From an uncultured Desulfobacteraceae bacterium (GTDB taxonomy: Bacteria > Desulfobacterota > Desulfobacteria > Desulfobacterales > Desulfatirhabdiaceae), in contig CAIMCT010000428.1 in the NCBI GenBank assembly GCA_903839535.1, positions 1 through 57,509 on the forward strand: a stretch of 57,509 nt of DNA, written 5' to 3'. Below, in pieces: positions 34,045-42,679 of this stretch. The stretch's first letter is position 1, and each line of letters opens with the position of its first letter. Below the pieces are notes generated by a model. That model was not told the origin of the DNA. It made no database searches and saw only the letters and a list, made by a program, of their open reading frames with translations. The position numbers and the translations under genes were made by a program.

Positions 34045-34194
34045 TGTTCATCTCCTTAAAAAAACTGACGACAAGCTAATCATATAAATACATGTTTATA
34101 TGTTGCGAGGCATCCTGTCAAGAAAAATGATTAAAATATCTTGACTAAATGTCGATCATCCTGTAGCAACGCTGTCAACAATTTATAAAAAGAC

Positions 34195-34368
34195 GATCGC
34201 CCGGTTATCGGAACACGGTTGAATTCCGTGACGGTCCCATCGCTGTAACCGGAATATCCCTTGCATTCGCCTCCCAGGATTTTTGTGGAGACGGCCACTG
34301 ACCTCTTCATGTCGGGAAGGTTGCAAGGAGAGGCTCCATCCGGAAGTCAGAAGACGGACTGGGCGATC
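34195..34368 (+). ncRNA. Cobalamin riboswitch
   Basis: The P1 stem closes with GATCGCCC (34195-34202) and GGGCGATC (34361-34368). Inside are GGTTGAATTCCGTGACGGTC, the ACGGCCACTGA segment and GGAAGTCAGAAGACG, the ligand-binding core pattern of adenosylcobalamin riboswitches. It is followed by a strong terminator, so excess cobalamin should switch off the bza/cobT operon. Confidence 0.92.
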
Positions 34369-34390
34369 TGATTTGAGAGCGCGATGGCAA

Positions 34391-34433
34391 AGGGCTCTGA
34401 GGAGACATTAATCTCCTCAGAGCCCTTTTTTTT
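34391..34433 (+). terminator. Riboswitch-controlled rho-independent terminator
   Basis: AGGGCTCTGAGGAGA and TCTCCTCAGAGCCCT form a perfect 15-bp stem with a 6-nt loop, followed by eight T residues. It lies between the riboswitch and the first gene and is the expected expression platform. Confidence 0.93.
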
Positions 34434-34467
34434 GATGAATCCATTCAGATAAGGATATGAGTGTTCA

Positions 34468-35787
34468 ATGAAAACCCAGATTGAATTGGCGCGTGAAGGC
34501 GTTATTACCAGCCAGATGGAAAAGGTGGCGGTCGATGAGGATTATTCTCCGGAGATAATCCGTAATCGCGTTGCAAAGGGGGAGATCGTCATTCCTAACA
34601 ACCCCAACCGACCCGATCAGATCGTCAGGGGGATCGGTTATGGGCTGAGAACAAAAGTCAATGCGTCCATCGGCACTTCTTCGGATATCTGTGATATTGA
34701 TGATGAAGTACGCAAAGCAATAGCCGCTGAAGAGGAGGGGGCGGACACGCTCATGGAACTCTCCGCAGGTGGAAATCTCGACCGGGTCCGAAGGGAGGTT
34801 TTGGCTGCCACCCGCCTTCCTGTTGGCAATGTTCCCCTTTATCAGGCGTTCAAGGAGACTGCCAGGCGATACAAGGATCCAAGTCGGCTCGAACCAGAAT
34901 ATCTCTTCGATCTCATTGAACAGCAACTTGCAGATGGCCTCAGTTTCATGGCGATTCATTGCGGAATCAACCAGTACACCATCGAAAGGCTTCGCAAGCA
35001 GGGTTACCGTTACGGCGGGCTGGCATCAAAGGGAGGAACATTCATGGTGGCGTGGATGGATTCAACCGGAAAGGAAAACCCGCTGTACGAGCAGTTCGAC
35101 CGTGTCTGCGGCCTTATGAAAAAATATGATGCGGTTCTTTCTCTTGGAAACGGTATCCGTGCTGGTGCGATCCACGACAGCCACGACCGGGCGCAAATGG
35201 CGGAGATGATCATCAACTGCGAGCTTGCCGAGATAGGCCGCGAGATGGGATGTCAGATGATGGTGGAAGGTCCTGGACATGTTCCTCTTGATGAGATTGA
35301 GGGAAACATCATGCTTGAAAAGCGGATGAGCGGAAATGCGCCATATTATGTTCTCGGCCCGATTCCCCTGGATACCGGAGCAGGCTACGATCATGTGGGA
35401 GCCGCCATCGGCGCCGCGCATTCGGCGCGGTATGGTGCGGACCTGATTTGCTACATCACGCCCGCGGAACACCTTGCGCTGCCAACGGAGGCGGATGTCC
35501 GGGAAGGTGTCAGGGTCACCCGGCTGGCCGTTCGGGTGGGAGACATTGCCAAATATCCGGAAAGGCGGGATCGGGAAAAGCGGGCCGGGCTGGCAAGAAG
35601 GGATATGCGCTGGGGCGATCTGGAAAAGGAGCTGCTCTTTCCGGAAATCGCCAGAAAGAAAAGAGCGGAGAGAGCGCCCCATGAGGAGCAGACCTGCACC
35701 ATGTGCGGTGATTTCTGCGCTATGAAAAAGGGAATGGAGGTTTTCAAGGATGATATTCGGGGCGATAAAATCTCACGGGTGGAATGA
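34468..35787 (+). CDS. bzaF: ThiC paralogue, 5-hydroxybenzimidazole synthase (BzaF-like)
   Basis: A radical-SAM enzyme of the ThiC family, 439 residues. BzaF converts aminoimidazole ribotide to 5-hydroxybenzimidazole, the first step of anaerobic lower-ligand synthesis; ThiC instead makes the thiamin pyrimidine. Family features include GYGLRTKVNASIGTSSD, ADTLMELSAGGNLD, GNGIRAGAIHDSHDRAQ, VEGPGHVPLDEIE and a C-terminal cluster motif CTMCGDFC (spacing CX2CX3C). The choice of BzaF over ThiC rests on context: cobalamin riboswitch upstream, cobT and methyltransferase/radical-SAM genes downstream. AAGGA precedes the ATG. Confidence 0.88.
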   Translation: MKTQIELAREGVITSQMEKVAVDEDYSPEIIRNRVAKGEIVIPNNPNRPDQIVRGIGYGLRTKVNASIGTSSDICDIDDEVRKAIAAEEEGADTLMELSAGGNLDRVRREVLAATRLPVGNVPLYQAFKETARRYKDPSRLEPEYLFDLIEQQLADGLSFMAIHCGINQYTIERLRKQGYRYGGLASKGGTFMVAWMDSTGKENPLYEQFDRVCGLMKKYDAVLSLGNGIRAGAIHDSHDRAQMAEMIINCELAEIGREMGCQMMVEGPGHVPLDEIEGNIMLEKRMSGNAPYYVLGPIPLDTGAGYDHVGAAIGAAHSARYGADLICYITPAEHLALPTEADVREGVRVTRLAVRVGDIAKYPERRDREKRAGLARRDMRWGDLEKELLFPEIARKKRAERAPHEEQTCTMCGDFCAMKKGMEVFKDDIRGDKISRVE

Positions 35788-35817
35788 TCCCTTTCAAATA
35801 CATAAGGAGGTTTGAAA

Positions 35818-36879
35818 ATGGAAAAACTTAAACATACCATCGGTTCCATAAAAACACCCGACAGATTGATTTATGAAAAAGCTCTTGCGAGGCTTGCGGA
35901 TCAGGCGCGTCCGGCAGGGAGCCTGGGTATCCTCGAAAACGTTTCAGCCCGGCTTGCCGCCATCGCTGGGACTCTTGATGTTCGTCTTCAGAACAAGGTC
36001 ATTGTAACCTGTGCCGGCGATCATGGGATTGTAGCGGAAGGGGTTAGTCTATTTCCCCAGGAAGTGACTCCCCAGATGGTTTTGAATTTTGTTGGTGGAG
36101 GGGCTTCGATAAATGTACTCGGAAAGCATGCCGGCGCCAGGGTCATTGCCGCCGATCTGGGAGTCAATTACGACTTCGATCCAGCCCTTCCCATCTTTCA
36201 CAAGAAAATAGGAAAGGGAACGGCGAATTTTGCAAAAGGTCCGGCTATGACGCGGGAGGAAGCAATCCGATCCATCGAAGCCGGTATCGAGATCGTCGCT
36301 GAACTTCTCGGACAGGGGCCTGTGGATATTCTGGGTACCGGCGACATGGGGATTGGCAACACCACGCCATCAACTGCTGTCATTGCCGCATTTTCAGGGA
36401 TTCCGGTTGAAAAGCTGACGGGCCGGGGCACCGGTATTGGTGATGCCGCGCTCAGGAACAAGATCGCTGTCATCGAAAAAGCTTTGTTGATGCATTCGCC
36501 CGACTCTCGTGACCCTATTGATGTTCTCGCCAAGGTAGGCGGATTCGAGATCGGCGGACTGGCAGGGCTTGTGATCGGTGCGGCGGCAAAGGGGATTCCC
36601 GTGGTCTGCGACGGCTTTATCTCCACCGCAGGGGCGCTGATCGCCTGTGAGCTGGCTCCGGCTGCAAAGGCTTATCTGTTCACAAGCCACCGGTCCGTGG
36701 AGGTGGGGCACCGGTACATGCACGAGAGACTCGGCATCGAACCCCTGCTGGATATTGGCTTTCGGCTGGGAGAGGGAACGGGGGCCGCAATCGCCATGGA
36801 ACTGCTCGATGCCGCCACCCGGATTTTGGCGGATATCAAGACATTCGCGGAAGTGGCCATCAAAAATGCTCAGATCTGA
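35818..36879 (+). CDS. cobT: Nicotinate-nucleotide--dimethylbenzimidazole phosphoribosyltransferase
   Basis: CobT activates the lower-ligand base as its alpha-ribotide for attachment to cobamide. It has 353 residues from ATG 35818, which has AGGAGG upstream. Motifs: ARPAGSLGILENVSARLAAI, CAGDHGIVAEGVSLFPQEVT, GTGDMGIGNTTPSTAV, CDGFISTAGALIA and SHRSVEVGHRYMHERLG ending with the catalytic Glu in FRLGEGTGAAIAM. It overlaps the next gene by 14 bp. Confidence 0.97.
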   Translation: MEKLKHTIGSIKTPDRLIYEKALARLADQARPAGSLGILENVSARLAAIAGTLDVRLQNKVIVTCAGDHGIVAEGVSLFPQEVTPQMVLNFVGGGASINVLGKHAGARVIAADLGVNYDFDPALPIFHKKIGKGTANFAKGPAMTREEAIRSIEAGIEIVAELLGQGPVDILGTGDMGIGNTTPSTAVIAAFSGIPVEKLTGRGTGIGDAALRNKIAVIEKALLMHSPDSRDPIDVLAKVGGFEIGGLAGLVIGAAAKGIPVVCDGFISTAGALIACELAPAAKAYLFTSHRSVEVGHRYMHERLGIEPLLDIGFRLGEGTGAAIAMELLDAATRILADIKTFAEVAIKNAQI

Positions 36880-38536
36880 CGATCCTTCACGCAATAACAA
36901 TGGCGATGCCGATCCTTCCGATGTGGATTATCAGAACCTTGAGAATCTCTCCACTGCCTACTGGCAGTCGGAGGTTCTCTTTGCTGCGCTGGAACTGAAG
37001 CTCTTCGACCACATCGAAGCCGAACAGGCTACCACCAAAAAGATTTGTGTGCTATCCGGGTGCAGAGAGGAAGGTCTGTACCGTCTCCTGAAGGTGATGA
37101 AGCGGATGGAACTGATCGGGGAGAGCAAAGGGAACTGGTTCAACAACCAGGTTGCCCGGCGCTATCTGGTCAAGAAGAGTCCCTTCTACATGGGGGATTT
37201 TTTTCTCTACCGCCGCGCCATGCAGGAAAACTTTCGCCTTCTGACGCGGAAAATCTCTTCGGATGACGATCCTGAAGCGGCGAGCTGCGGACATTCTTGT
37301 TCTGTTTCAGATTCAGTGACAGATTCGATAGAAAATTACGCTGTCAGAAACTTCAACTATGTCCGGGCATTGGATCAACTGGCAAAGGAGAAGGCAAGAG
37401 AAATCGCTGAAATTCTCTTTCGTGCAACCTGGTTATCGCCAGTTCTCGATATCGGCGGCGGAGCAGGATCGCTTTGCCGCTGCCTCATGAAACGAATTAC
37501 GCTCTTGTGTCGGCTGAATTACGAATTAGGAATTCCTGATGCATCCGGTTTATCGCGGGGAGTTCTTCTGGACCTTCCAGAGGTGATTGAGGTTGCACGG
37601 AAGATTTATCCGGATGAAGCGGATTGGGAAGGGATCAAGACAGTCAGTGCCGACTTTCGTTTTCACGCGTTTGAAAAAGGGGAAACCTTTGGTCTGATCG
37701 TGATGAGCAATTTTCTCCATGCTTACGGAGAAAAAGAGGCCCGGAGCCTGCTCGAAAAGGCGCTTGGCCTTCTCAAGCCAGGGGGAAAGATTCTCATTCA
37801 CGACTATTTTCCCGACCGCCTGGGCCGCAGTCCGCAGAAGGGACCCATCTACGATCTTGCCATGATGCTGAATACCTATGACGGCGAGTGTCATGAGGCT
37901 GCCAGAGTGATTTCCTGGCTTGATGCAGCCGGCATTCGGCAAAGCGTTGTTCTTGATCTTGAAACAGACAGCTCTGTGATCCTGGCCGGGGAAAAACTTT
38001 CGCTCTTGTGTCCGCTACGGAATCATCTTGTCTCCTTGCCGCTTCAGTGGGCCGATATCGCTATTGCCGATGGATTCAGACTGGCAGTTCCCATCCCAAC
38101 GGAAAAGATTGTCACAGCCCCATGGGTCAGACTCAAATGCAGGTATGGATGCAAAGGTTTCGGAAAGAATCTTCAGTGCCCCCCGAACGGTCGGGACGAC
38201 TTAGATACAGAACGACTGCTCAGTTCCTACAAATGGGCGATTCTTCTGGAAGGAACCCCTCCCGGAAGACAGTTTCATCAACGGCTGCTCGGCCTTGAGA
38301 AAAAGGCTTTTCTCAGCGGACTGCACAAGGCATTTGCCATGGGTGCCGGTCCATGCACGGTTTGCGACAATTGTCCCGGCGAGGGGGCTTGCAACAGAAG
38401 TGATCTGGCCCGGCCTTCGATGGAGGCCACGGGGATCGATGTCTATCAGACGGCAAAAGAAGCTGGCCTGCATTTGGTTCCGGTGAAGGAGAAGGGGCAG
38501 TATGTCAAATACATCGGTTTGCTGTTATTGGAGTAA
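36866..38536 (+). CDS. bzaC: BzaC-like O-methyltransferase fused to a DUF2284 domain
   Basis: The product has 556 residues. Residues ~20-375 are a class I methyltransferase of the plant-type dimerising group (AYWQSEVLFAALELKLFDHI, VLDIGGGAGSLCRCLM, GVLLDLPEVIEVA, FLHAYGEKEARSLLEKAL, GGKILIHDYF). BzaC methylates 5-hydroxybenzimidazole. Residues ~385-556 are a Cys-rich DUF2284 domain (LKCRYGCKGFGKNLQCPP, CTVCDNCPGEGACNR), probably metal-binding. Two segments look inserted: about 20 residues after LMKR (37494-37556) carrying the CGCTCTTGTGTCGGCT repeat, and CGHSCSVSDSVTDSIENYAV near residue 145. The linker between the two domains also carries a repeat copy (38001-38018). Confidence 0.85.
   Translation: MLRSDDPSRNNNGDADPSDVDYQNLENLSTAYWQSEVLFAALELKLFDHIEAEQATTKKICVLSGCREEGLYRLLKVMKRMELIGESKGNWFNNQVARRYLVKKSPFYMGDFFLYRRAMQENFRLLTRKISSDDDPEAASCGHSCSVSDSVTDSIENYAVRNFNYVRALDQLAKEKAREIAEILFRATWLSPVLDIGGGAGSLCRCLMKRITLLCRLNYELGIPDASGLSRGVLLDLPEVIEVARKIYPDEADWEGIKTVSADFRFHAFEKGETFGLIVMSNFLHAYGEKEARSLLEKALGLLKPGGKILIHDYFPDRLGRSPQKGPIYDLAMMLNTYDGECHEAARVISWLDAAGIRQSVVLDLETDSSVILAGEKLSLLCPLRNHLVSLPLQWADIAIADGFRLAVPIPTEKIVTAPWVRLKCRYGCKGFGKNLQCPPNGRDDLDTERLLSSYKWAILLEGTPPGRQFHQRLLGLEKKAFLSGLHKAFAMGAGPCTVCDNCPGEGACNRSDLARPSMEATGIDVYQTAKEAGLHLVPVKEKGQYVKYIGLLLLE
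37500..37516. repeat. CGCTCTTGTGTCGGCT repeat copy inside bzaC
   Basis: Seventeen bases match the palindromic repeat at 38828-38884 (one arm). It lies in an apparent in-frame insertion between the methyltransferase glycine motif and the GVLLDLPEV segment. Confidence 0.65.
38001..38018. repeat. CGCTCTTGTGTCCGCTAC repeat copy inside bzaC
   Basis: It differs by one base from the repeat arm in bzaD. It sits at the junction between the methyltransferase and DUF2284 domains and may mark where the two were joined. Confidence 0.5.
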
Positions 38537-38539
38537 GTA

Positions 38540-39949
38540 ATGAAAATTTTCCTTGTTCAGCTTCCCACTTCCCACCACGGCTCCGGCGAGAAAGTCTATC
38601 CCCTGGGCCTTTCCAGGCTTTCCAGTCTTGTTCCGGCGGAATACACAAAAAATGCTCTGGACATGAATCTTTTTCCCGACCCATGGCCGGAGTTGAAAAA
38701 GGGGATCGAATATCTGCGACCGGACATTGTTGCTTTTTCCCTGAGAAACATTGACCCTCTTGCCGGCCACATGGTCTCCTATCTTTCATCCCTAAAAACA
38801 GCCGTCGCCCTGGTGCGAAAAATAGCGGACGCTCTTGTAGCCGACGCTCTTGTGTCGGCTACAAGAGCGTCGGCTACAAGAGCGCTTCCGGATACGCGGA
38901 TATTGGTTGGAGGTCCTGCCTTTTCCCTCTTTGGAACACGGCTAATGGAAGCGGTTCCCGATATCGACTATGGATTGGTGGGGGAAGGGGAGCGTGCGTT
39001 TCCCGCAATCATTGGAAGCTGTATCGATGCCGGTGCGGTTCCGGGTCTGCTCTGGCGAAAAGATGGCATTATCCATGAGAATATACCGGGTCCGCGCATT
39101 TCTCTGGATGAGATTCCCCCCATGGATATTGCCACCTTCGATCCTGCGGATTACACCAAGGGAAATGCATATATCGCCGCTGTCGGGATAGAGGGAAAGC
39201 GCGGGTGTGATCTAAGCTGCGGCTACTGTGTTTACCCCAGCCTCAGCGGGGGGAGAATGCGCCTTAGGCATCCGGAGAAAATCGTGGATGAGATCGAATT
39301 TCTGAACCGGGAACACGGCATCGCTCTCTTTCATTTCACGGATGCGGTGGTCAACCGGCCTGTCGATCATTTCGAGGCGTTGATGGAAGAGCTCATTCGC
39401 CGAAAACTTGATGTCAGTTGGACAGGCTTTTTCAGAGAAGACACCCTGGATCACAGGCTCGCAGCGCTGGCCCAGGCCGCAGGACTGGTCGCCATCTATT
39501 TTTCAGCGGATTCACTTACGGAGTACGGTTTGAAACTTCTCGGAAAACGGCTGAGCAAGCAGGATATTCTGAGGGCGGCAAAGGTTACTGCCGATAGCCA
39601 TATTCTGACCGTATGCCATTTTCTGCTTAACCTTCCCGGAGACGGTGATGTAGAAACAATAGAGGCCTGGGAAACGCTGGATCGCTTGCTTGAAATACAT
39701 GAAGGCGCCGCAAATCTTGGGGCCGTGATCTTCAACCATGTCAGGCTCTATCCCGGGGCGCCGCTGACAAAGCGGCTGATCAGAGGGGGGAATCTCTCCC
39801 CCGAGATTGATCTCCTTTACCCATTCTATCATAACCCACCGAGATTCTCCCATCTCCTTCACGAGATGGAAGCCTACTGCCACTGCGCCGGTGTTTTTTC
39901 GAGGCTGAAACCGGCGTTTAGCAGGGTGTCGAGCATGGAGAATACATGA
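38540..39949 (+). CDS. bzaD: B12-binding radical SAM protein (BzaD-like)
   Basis: A 469-residue radical SAM enzyme with an N-terminal cobalamin-binding-type domain (residues 1 to ~165) and the CX3CX2C cluster motif in KRGCDLSCGYCVYP (~residue 220). In known bza operons BzaD/BzaE add methyl groups to the benzimidazole ring. Residues ~96-115 (ADALVADALVSATRASATRA) are encoded by a palindromic repeat inserted in frame before LPDTRILVGGPAFSLFG. The stop overlaps the next gene by 4 bp. The assignment to D rather than E follows gene order. Confidence 0.82.
   Translation: MKIFLVQLPTSHHGSGEKVYPLGLSRLSSLVPAEYTKNALDMNLFPDPWPELKKGIEYLRPDIVAFSLRNIDPLAGHMVSYLSSLKTAVALVRKIADALVADALVSATRASATRALPDTRILVGGPAFSLFGTRLMEAVPDIDYGLVGEGERAFPAIIGSCIDAGAVPGLLWRKDGIIHENIPGPRISLDEIPPMDIATFDPADYTKGNAYIAAVGIEGKRGCDLSCGYCVYPSLSGGRMRLRHPEKIVDEIEFLNREHGIALFHFTDAVVNRPVDHFEALMEELIRRKLDVSWTGFFREDTLDHRLAALAQAAGLVAIYFSADSLTEYGLKLLGKRLSKQDILRAAKVTADSHILTVCHFLLNLPGDGDVETIEAWETLDRLLEIHEGAANLGAVIFNHVRLYPGAPLTKRLIRGGNLSPEIDLLYPFYHNPPRFSHLLHEMEAYCHCAGVFSRLKPAFSRVSSMENT
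38828..38884. repeat. Palindromic repeat inserted in frame in bzaD
   Basis: CGCTCTTGTAGCCGAC pairs with GTCGGCTACAAGAGCG around GCTCTTGT, and another GTCGGCTACAAGAGCG-type arm follows. Relatives occur at 47444-47497 and 53632-53666 (intergenic), 37500 and 38001 (in bzaC) and 92-109. The insert is a multiple of three and keeps the gene open. Confidence 0.9.
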
Positions 39950-41442
39950 AAATCATCGTGCTGGAGCACCCGAGAATCCGTTCGGAAAACCGGTTCAACG
40001 ATATCGCCAACACCCCCCTCTGGTCCTGCCTGATGGGCGGCTATGTGGCATCGGCCCTAAAGTCTGCCGGCCATGAGGTCACATTGATTGACTGCACGGT
40101 GAACGGCTGGGATTTTTCCCGGACAGTTGATGAAATCATGGCGTTACCCCCGACCCTTCTGGCGGTGAATTGCGTTTATATCTGGGAAAATAGCGGTGCG
40201 ATCTTTGATTTTTTTCAGAATCTTAGAAGTGCGGGTTTCAGGGGCCACATCAACCTCTTTGGATTCTATCCCACCCTGGCGTATCGGATGATTCTGAGCT
40301 CCAGCAAGGACGTGGACACCATTTGCGTGGGAGAGTGCGAGATCACGGTCAAAGAACTGGCGAGCTTTCTGGAAGCCTTGAACGCTACCGGGGAAATTAT
40401 AGGACTTGCCCATCGAAGCGGGGAAGATATCCGGATGGCCGGCCCCAGAGCGCCCCTTCGGGACCCTGATCTCTTTGACCTTCCGCTACGGGCGGATGGC
40501 GGGTTTAGAACCGCGTCGATCCTGGGAAGCAGGGGGTGTTATAACCACTGCAGCTTCTGCCCGGTCCCTTCCTTCTACAACAACGGCCCCCTCTGGCGGG
40601 GAAGGAGTCCGGAAAACATCCTTCTTGAAATGAAGGCGCTCATTTCAAAGGGAATCCGGAATTTCTACTTTGCAGACCCCAATTTCATCGGTCCCGGAAA
40701 GAAGGGAAAAGATAGGACACTGAGGCTGATGGAATTGATCCGCCCCTTAAAAATCACCTTTGGCATGGAGACAAGACCGGAAGACCTCGACGAAGAGATA
40801 CTGGAAAGCCTGGTTTCTTCGGGGTTCACCAGCATGCTCCTGGGTGTGGAGAGCGGCTCCAGTAGCCTTCTCGGCCAGCTCTCCAAGGGAGCCACATTGA
40901 ACGGCAGCGAGCGTGCCATTGCACTCTGCCGCAGCTTTGGCATTGATCCTGAAATTGGTTTTCTGATGTTCGTTCCGGACAGCACCCTTTCCGATCTTGC
41001 TGAAAATCTTGAATTTCTGCGGAAAAACGAACTCTTGAATCGGCTTGACCGGACGGCCAACCTTTTTTCCCATTCTCATATTGTACTCATGGGAACCAGC
41101 GGATACCAACGATACGAAAAAGAAGGCAGACTCATTCCGGCCGGCTATATGGGATTTGAAGGAGAAATTGAGTACACCGATAAAAGGGTGGCATGGATGC
41201 GGGACGTGGTGGTCTTTGCATGTCATCATGTTTTGAGGCGGAGTGCTTCATCGGATTCCCCTATCCACTGGCGAAAACCCCAGGAGCAGGGTCCCGCCAA
41301 AAGGGTCAACGACTACCTGGTGAGGATATTCGAAAGGCTTCTGAAAAACGCTGAATCTTTCAGAACATTGGATGATCCGGAAATGGTGAAGAAAGATATC
41401 GAAAAGGAGATTAACGGGGAGATATACTTCGAACAGCCGTAA
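39946..41442 (+). CDS. bzaE: B12-binding radical SAM protein (BzaE-like)
   Basis: A 498-residue radical SAM enzyme. The N-terminal cobalamin-binding-like domain includes GGYVASALKSAGHEVTLIDC; the cluster motif is RGCYNHCSFCPVPSFY (~residue 200), followed by FYFADPNFIGPG and GMETRPEDLDEEIL. It is predicted to act with BzaD in methylating the lower-ligand precursor towards 5,6-dimethylbenzimidazole. It ends the riboswitch operon and is followed by a palindromic repeat at 41459-41495. Confidence 0.82.
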   Translation: MKIIVLEHPRIRSENRFNDIANTPLWSCLMGGYVASALKSAGHEVTLIDCTVNGWDFSRTVDEIMALPPTLLAVNCVYIWENSGAIFDFFQNLRSAGFRGHINLFGFYPTLAYRMILSSSKDVDTICVGECEITVKELASFLEALNATGEIIGLAHRSGEDIRMAGPRAPLRDPDLFDLPLRADGGFRTASILGSRGCYNHCSFCPVPSFYNNGPLWRGRSPENILLEMKALISKGIRNFYFADPNFIGPGKKGKDRTLRLMELIRPLKITFGMETRPEDLDEEILESLVSSGFTSMLLGVESGSSSLLGQLSKGATLNGSERAIALCRSFGIDPEIGFLMFVPDSTLSDLAENLEFLRKNELLNRLDRTANLFSHSHIVLMGTSGYQRYEKEGRLIPAGYMGFEGEIEYTDKRVAWMRDVVVFACHHVLRRSASSDSPIHWRKPQEQGPAKRVNDYLVRIFERLLKNAESFRTLDDPEMVKKDIEKEINGEIYFEQP

Positions 41443-41458
41443 TCTGCACTTTCCTTAT

Positions 41459-41495
41459 GCTCCCTCCCCCAGCGGGGGAGGGTTGGGGGGGGCGT
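41459..41495. repeat. CTCCCTCCCCCAGCGGGGGAGGG palindrome
   Basis: A GC-rich fold-back element lies between convergent bzaE and the mini-thioredoxin gene. Relatives are at 48331-48372 and 57475-57507. The stem could terminate transcription, though no T-tract follows. Confidence 0.85.
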
Positions 41496-41508
41496 GAGCT
41501 GGAACGTA

Positions 41509-41796
41509 TCAGGTCTGCATCATCCGGTCCAGAACTTCCCTAAGGATTTCCGGACCGGGTGTCATATCAAAGACCAGTTCGCCATCAATGTAGATGGAGG
41601 GTACAGGAGGCAGACCGCCGCGCTTTTGAGCGAGTTCATCAAAGCGAAGCGCCCCTTCTTTTTTGGTGATGATGACTTTTTCCCATGTGAGCGCATCGCC
41701 GTAATCCGGCGCGACTTCCGCTACCACCAGCGCCATATACACACAGGGAATGCAATGCTCGCCTTCATGAATTACTTCTATGTGGACGGTTTTCAT
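41509..41796 (-). CDS. Thioredoxin-like small protein (CIPC motif)
   Basis: Ninety-five residues from ATG 41796. The N-terminal strand is followed by an active-site CxxC (EHCIPC), then ITKKEGALRFDELAQKRG, the cis-Pro strand PPVPSIYIDGELVFDMTPG and a closing helix. It is shorter than thioredoxin and resembles the glutaredoxin/thioredoxin-like proteins common in sulfate reducers. It pairs with the similar gene at 41848 (51 bp apart), and they share about one third of residues by eye. Confidence 0.85.
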   Translation of the reverse strand: MKTVHIEVIHEGEHCIPCVYMALVVAEVAPDYGDALTWEKVIITKKEGALRFDELAQKRGGLPPVPSIYIDGELVFDMTPGPEILREVLDRMMQT

Positions 41797-41847
41797 GTTT
41801 GCGTACCTGATGCATTTTGGAGAGTGCAAAAATGGTAAAAACCGTTG

Positions 41848-42189
41848 TCAAGTCTTAACACTGCCAAACTCGGACAAAGCTTCTTCTATGGCGGCTACCA
41901 GATCGAACTGCGGCGGAATCTGATCAAAGATCAGTTCACCGTTGATCAGCAGAGAAGGAACAGGCGCAAGCCGAATATGTTTATGAACGGCATCTTTTCC
42001 GAACAATTCATAAGAAAGTTCCAGGAATCGCTTTTTGCCCTTTCCTATCATAATATCCACGCGCCGGTATTCGACACGGTCTTCATATAACGGCAGTATT
42101 TCCTGAATCGCCGCATCCATGAAAAAGCAGGGAAGGCAGTAATCTGCTTTATACATGACTTCGAGAACTATCTTTTTACCGGATTCCAT
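41848..42189 (-). CDS. Thioredoxin-like small protein (CLPC motif)
   Basis: A 113-residue thioredoxin-fold protein. Active-site motif YCLPC, the linker MIGKGKKRFLELSYELFGKDA, cis-Pro strand APVPSLLINGELIFDQIPP. GGAG lies 7 bp before the ATG. It is the first gene of a two-gene set with 41509-41796 and likely arose by duplication. Electron donor and targets are unknown. Confidence 0.87.
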   Translation of the reverse strand: MESGKKIVLEVMYKADYCLPCFFMDAAIQEILPLYEDRVEYRRVDIMIGKGKKRFLELSYELFGKDAVHKHIRLAPVPSLLINGELIFDQIPPQFDLVAAIEEALSEFGSVKT

Positions 42190-42679
42190 TGTGGTACTCC
42201 ATTTTAAGGTAACTAATAAAAAAACTAATTCACATGGATGGACAGGATAAAAAAGCTAAACTTCTGTTTTTATATCTTTTATCATGTTCATCCTGACCAA
42301 AAGACAAGACTGGTCATGTAATATTTTTTATTACATGAAGAGCAGGATTGAGTATTCAGGGACAGTATTCCTCTTCTCTGGATGAACTCGTAAAAAGTGA
42401 AAGTTGGGATGGCAAAGTAACTCGATGAACACCTATCAGATAACTCCAATATGTTCAATATCAAACATCGAAAGGCACCTTTACAAAGGGGATGATGTCA
42501 TTTTCATGTTTGGGTGATTCATACGCATTAATTTTGATTGATATTTTATGTACCTTGCAGCATATTGAAACACATATCCGAGTCGTGTTTCACGCTGATG
42601 AGCTCAGCCGTGCAGGGTAGGTCAGTGGATGGTTGCCCGTACTTAACCTGATGATATCTTGAGAATACGAGGAGAAAAA
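42190..42679. other. AT-rich gap upstream of the mini-thioredoxins
   Basis: I see no gene, repeat of known family or RNA motif in these ~490 bp. It must hold the divergent promoters of the mini-thioredoxin pair and of the 42680 gene. Confidence 0.5.

Noticed and set aside
34468-35787. Plain thiC (thiamin pyrimidine synthase)
   Set aside because: The upstream element is a cobalamin, not a TPP, riboswitch, and cobT plus benzimidazole-methylation genes follow. ThiC cannot be fully excluded without a tree.
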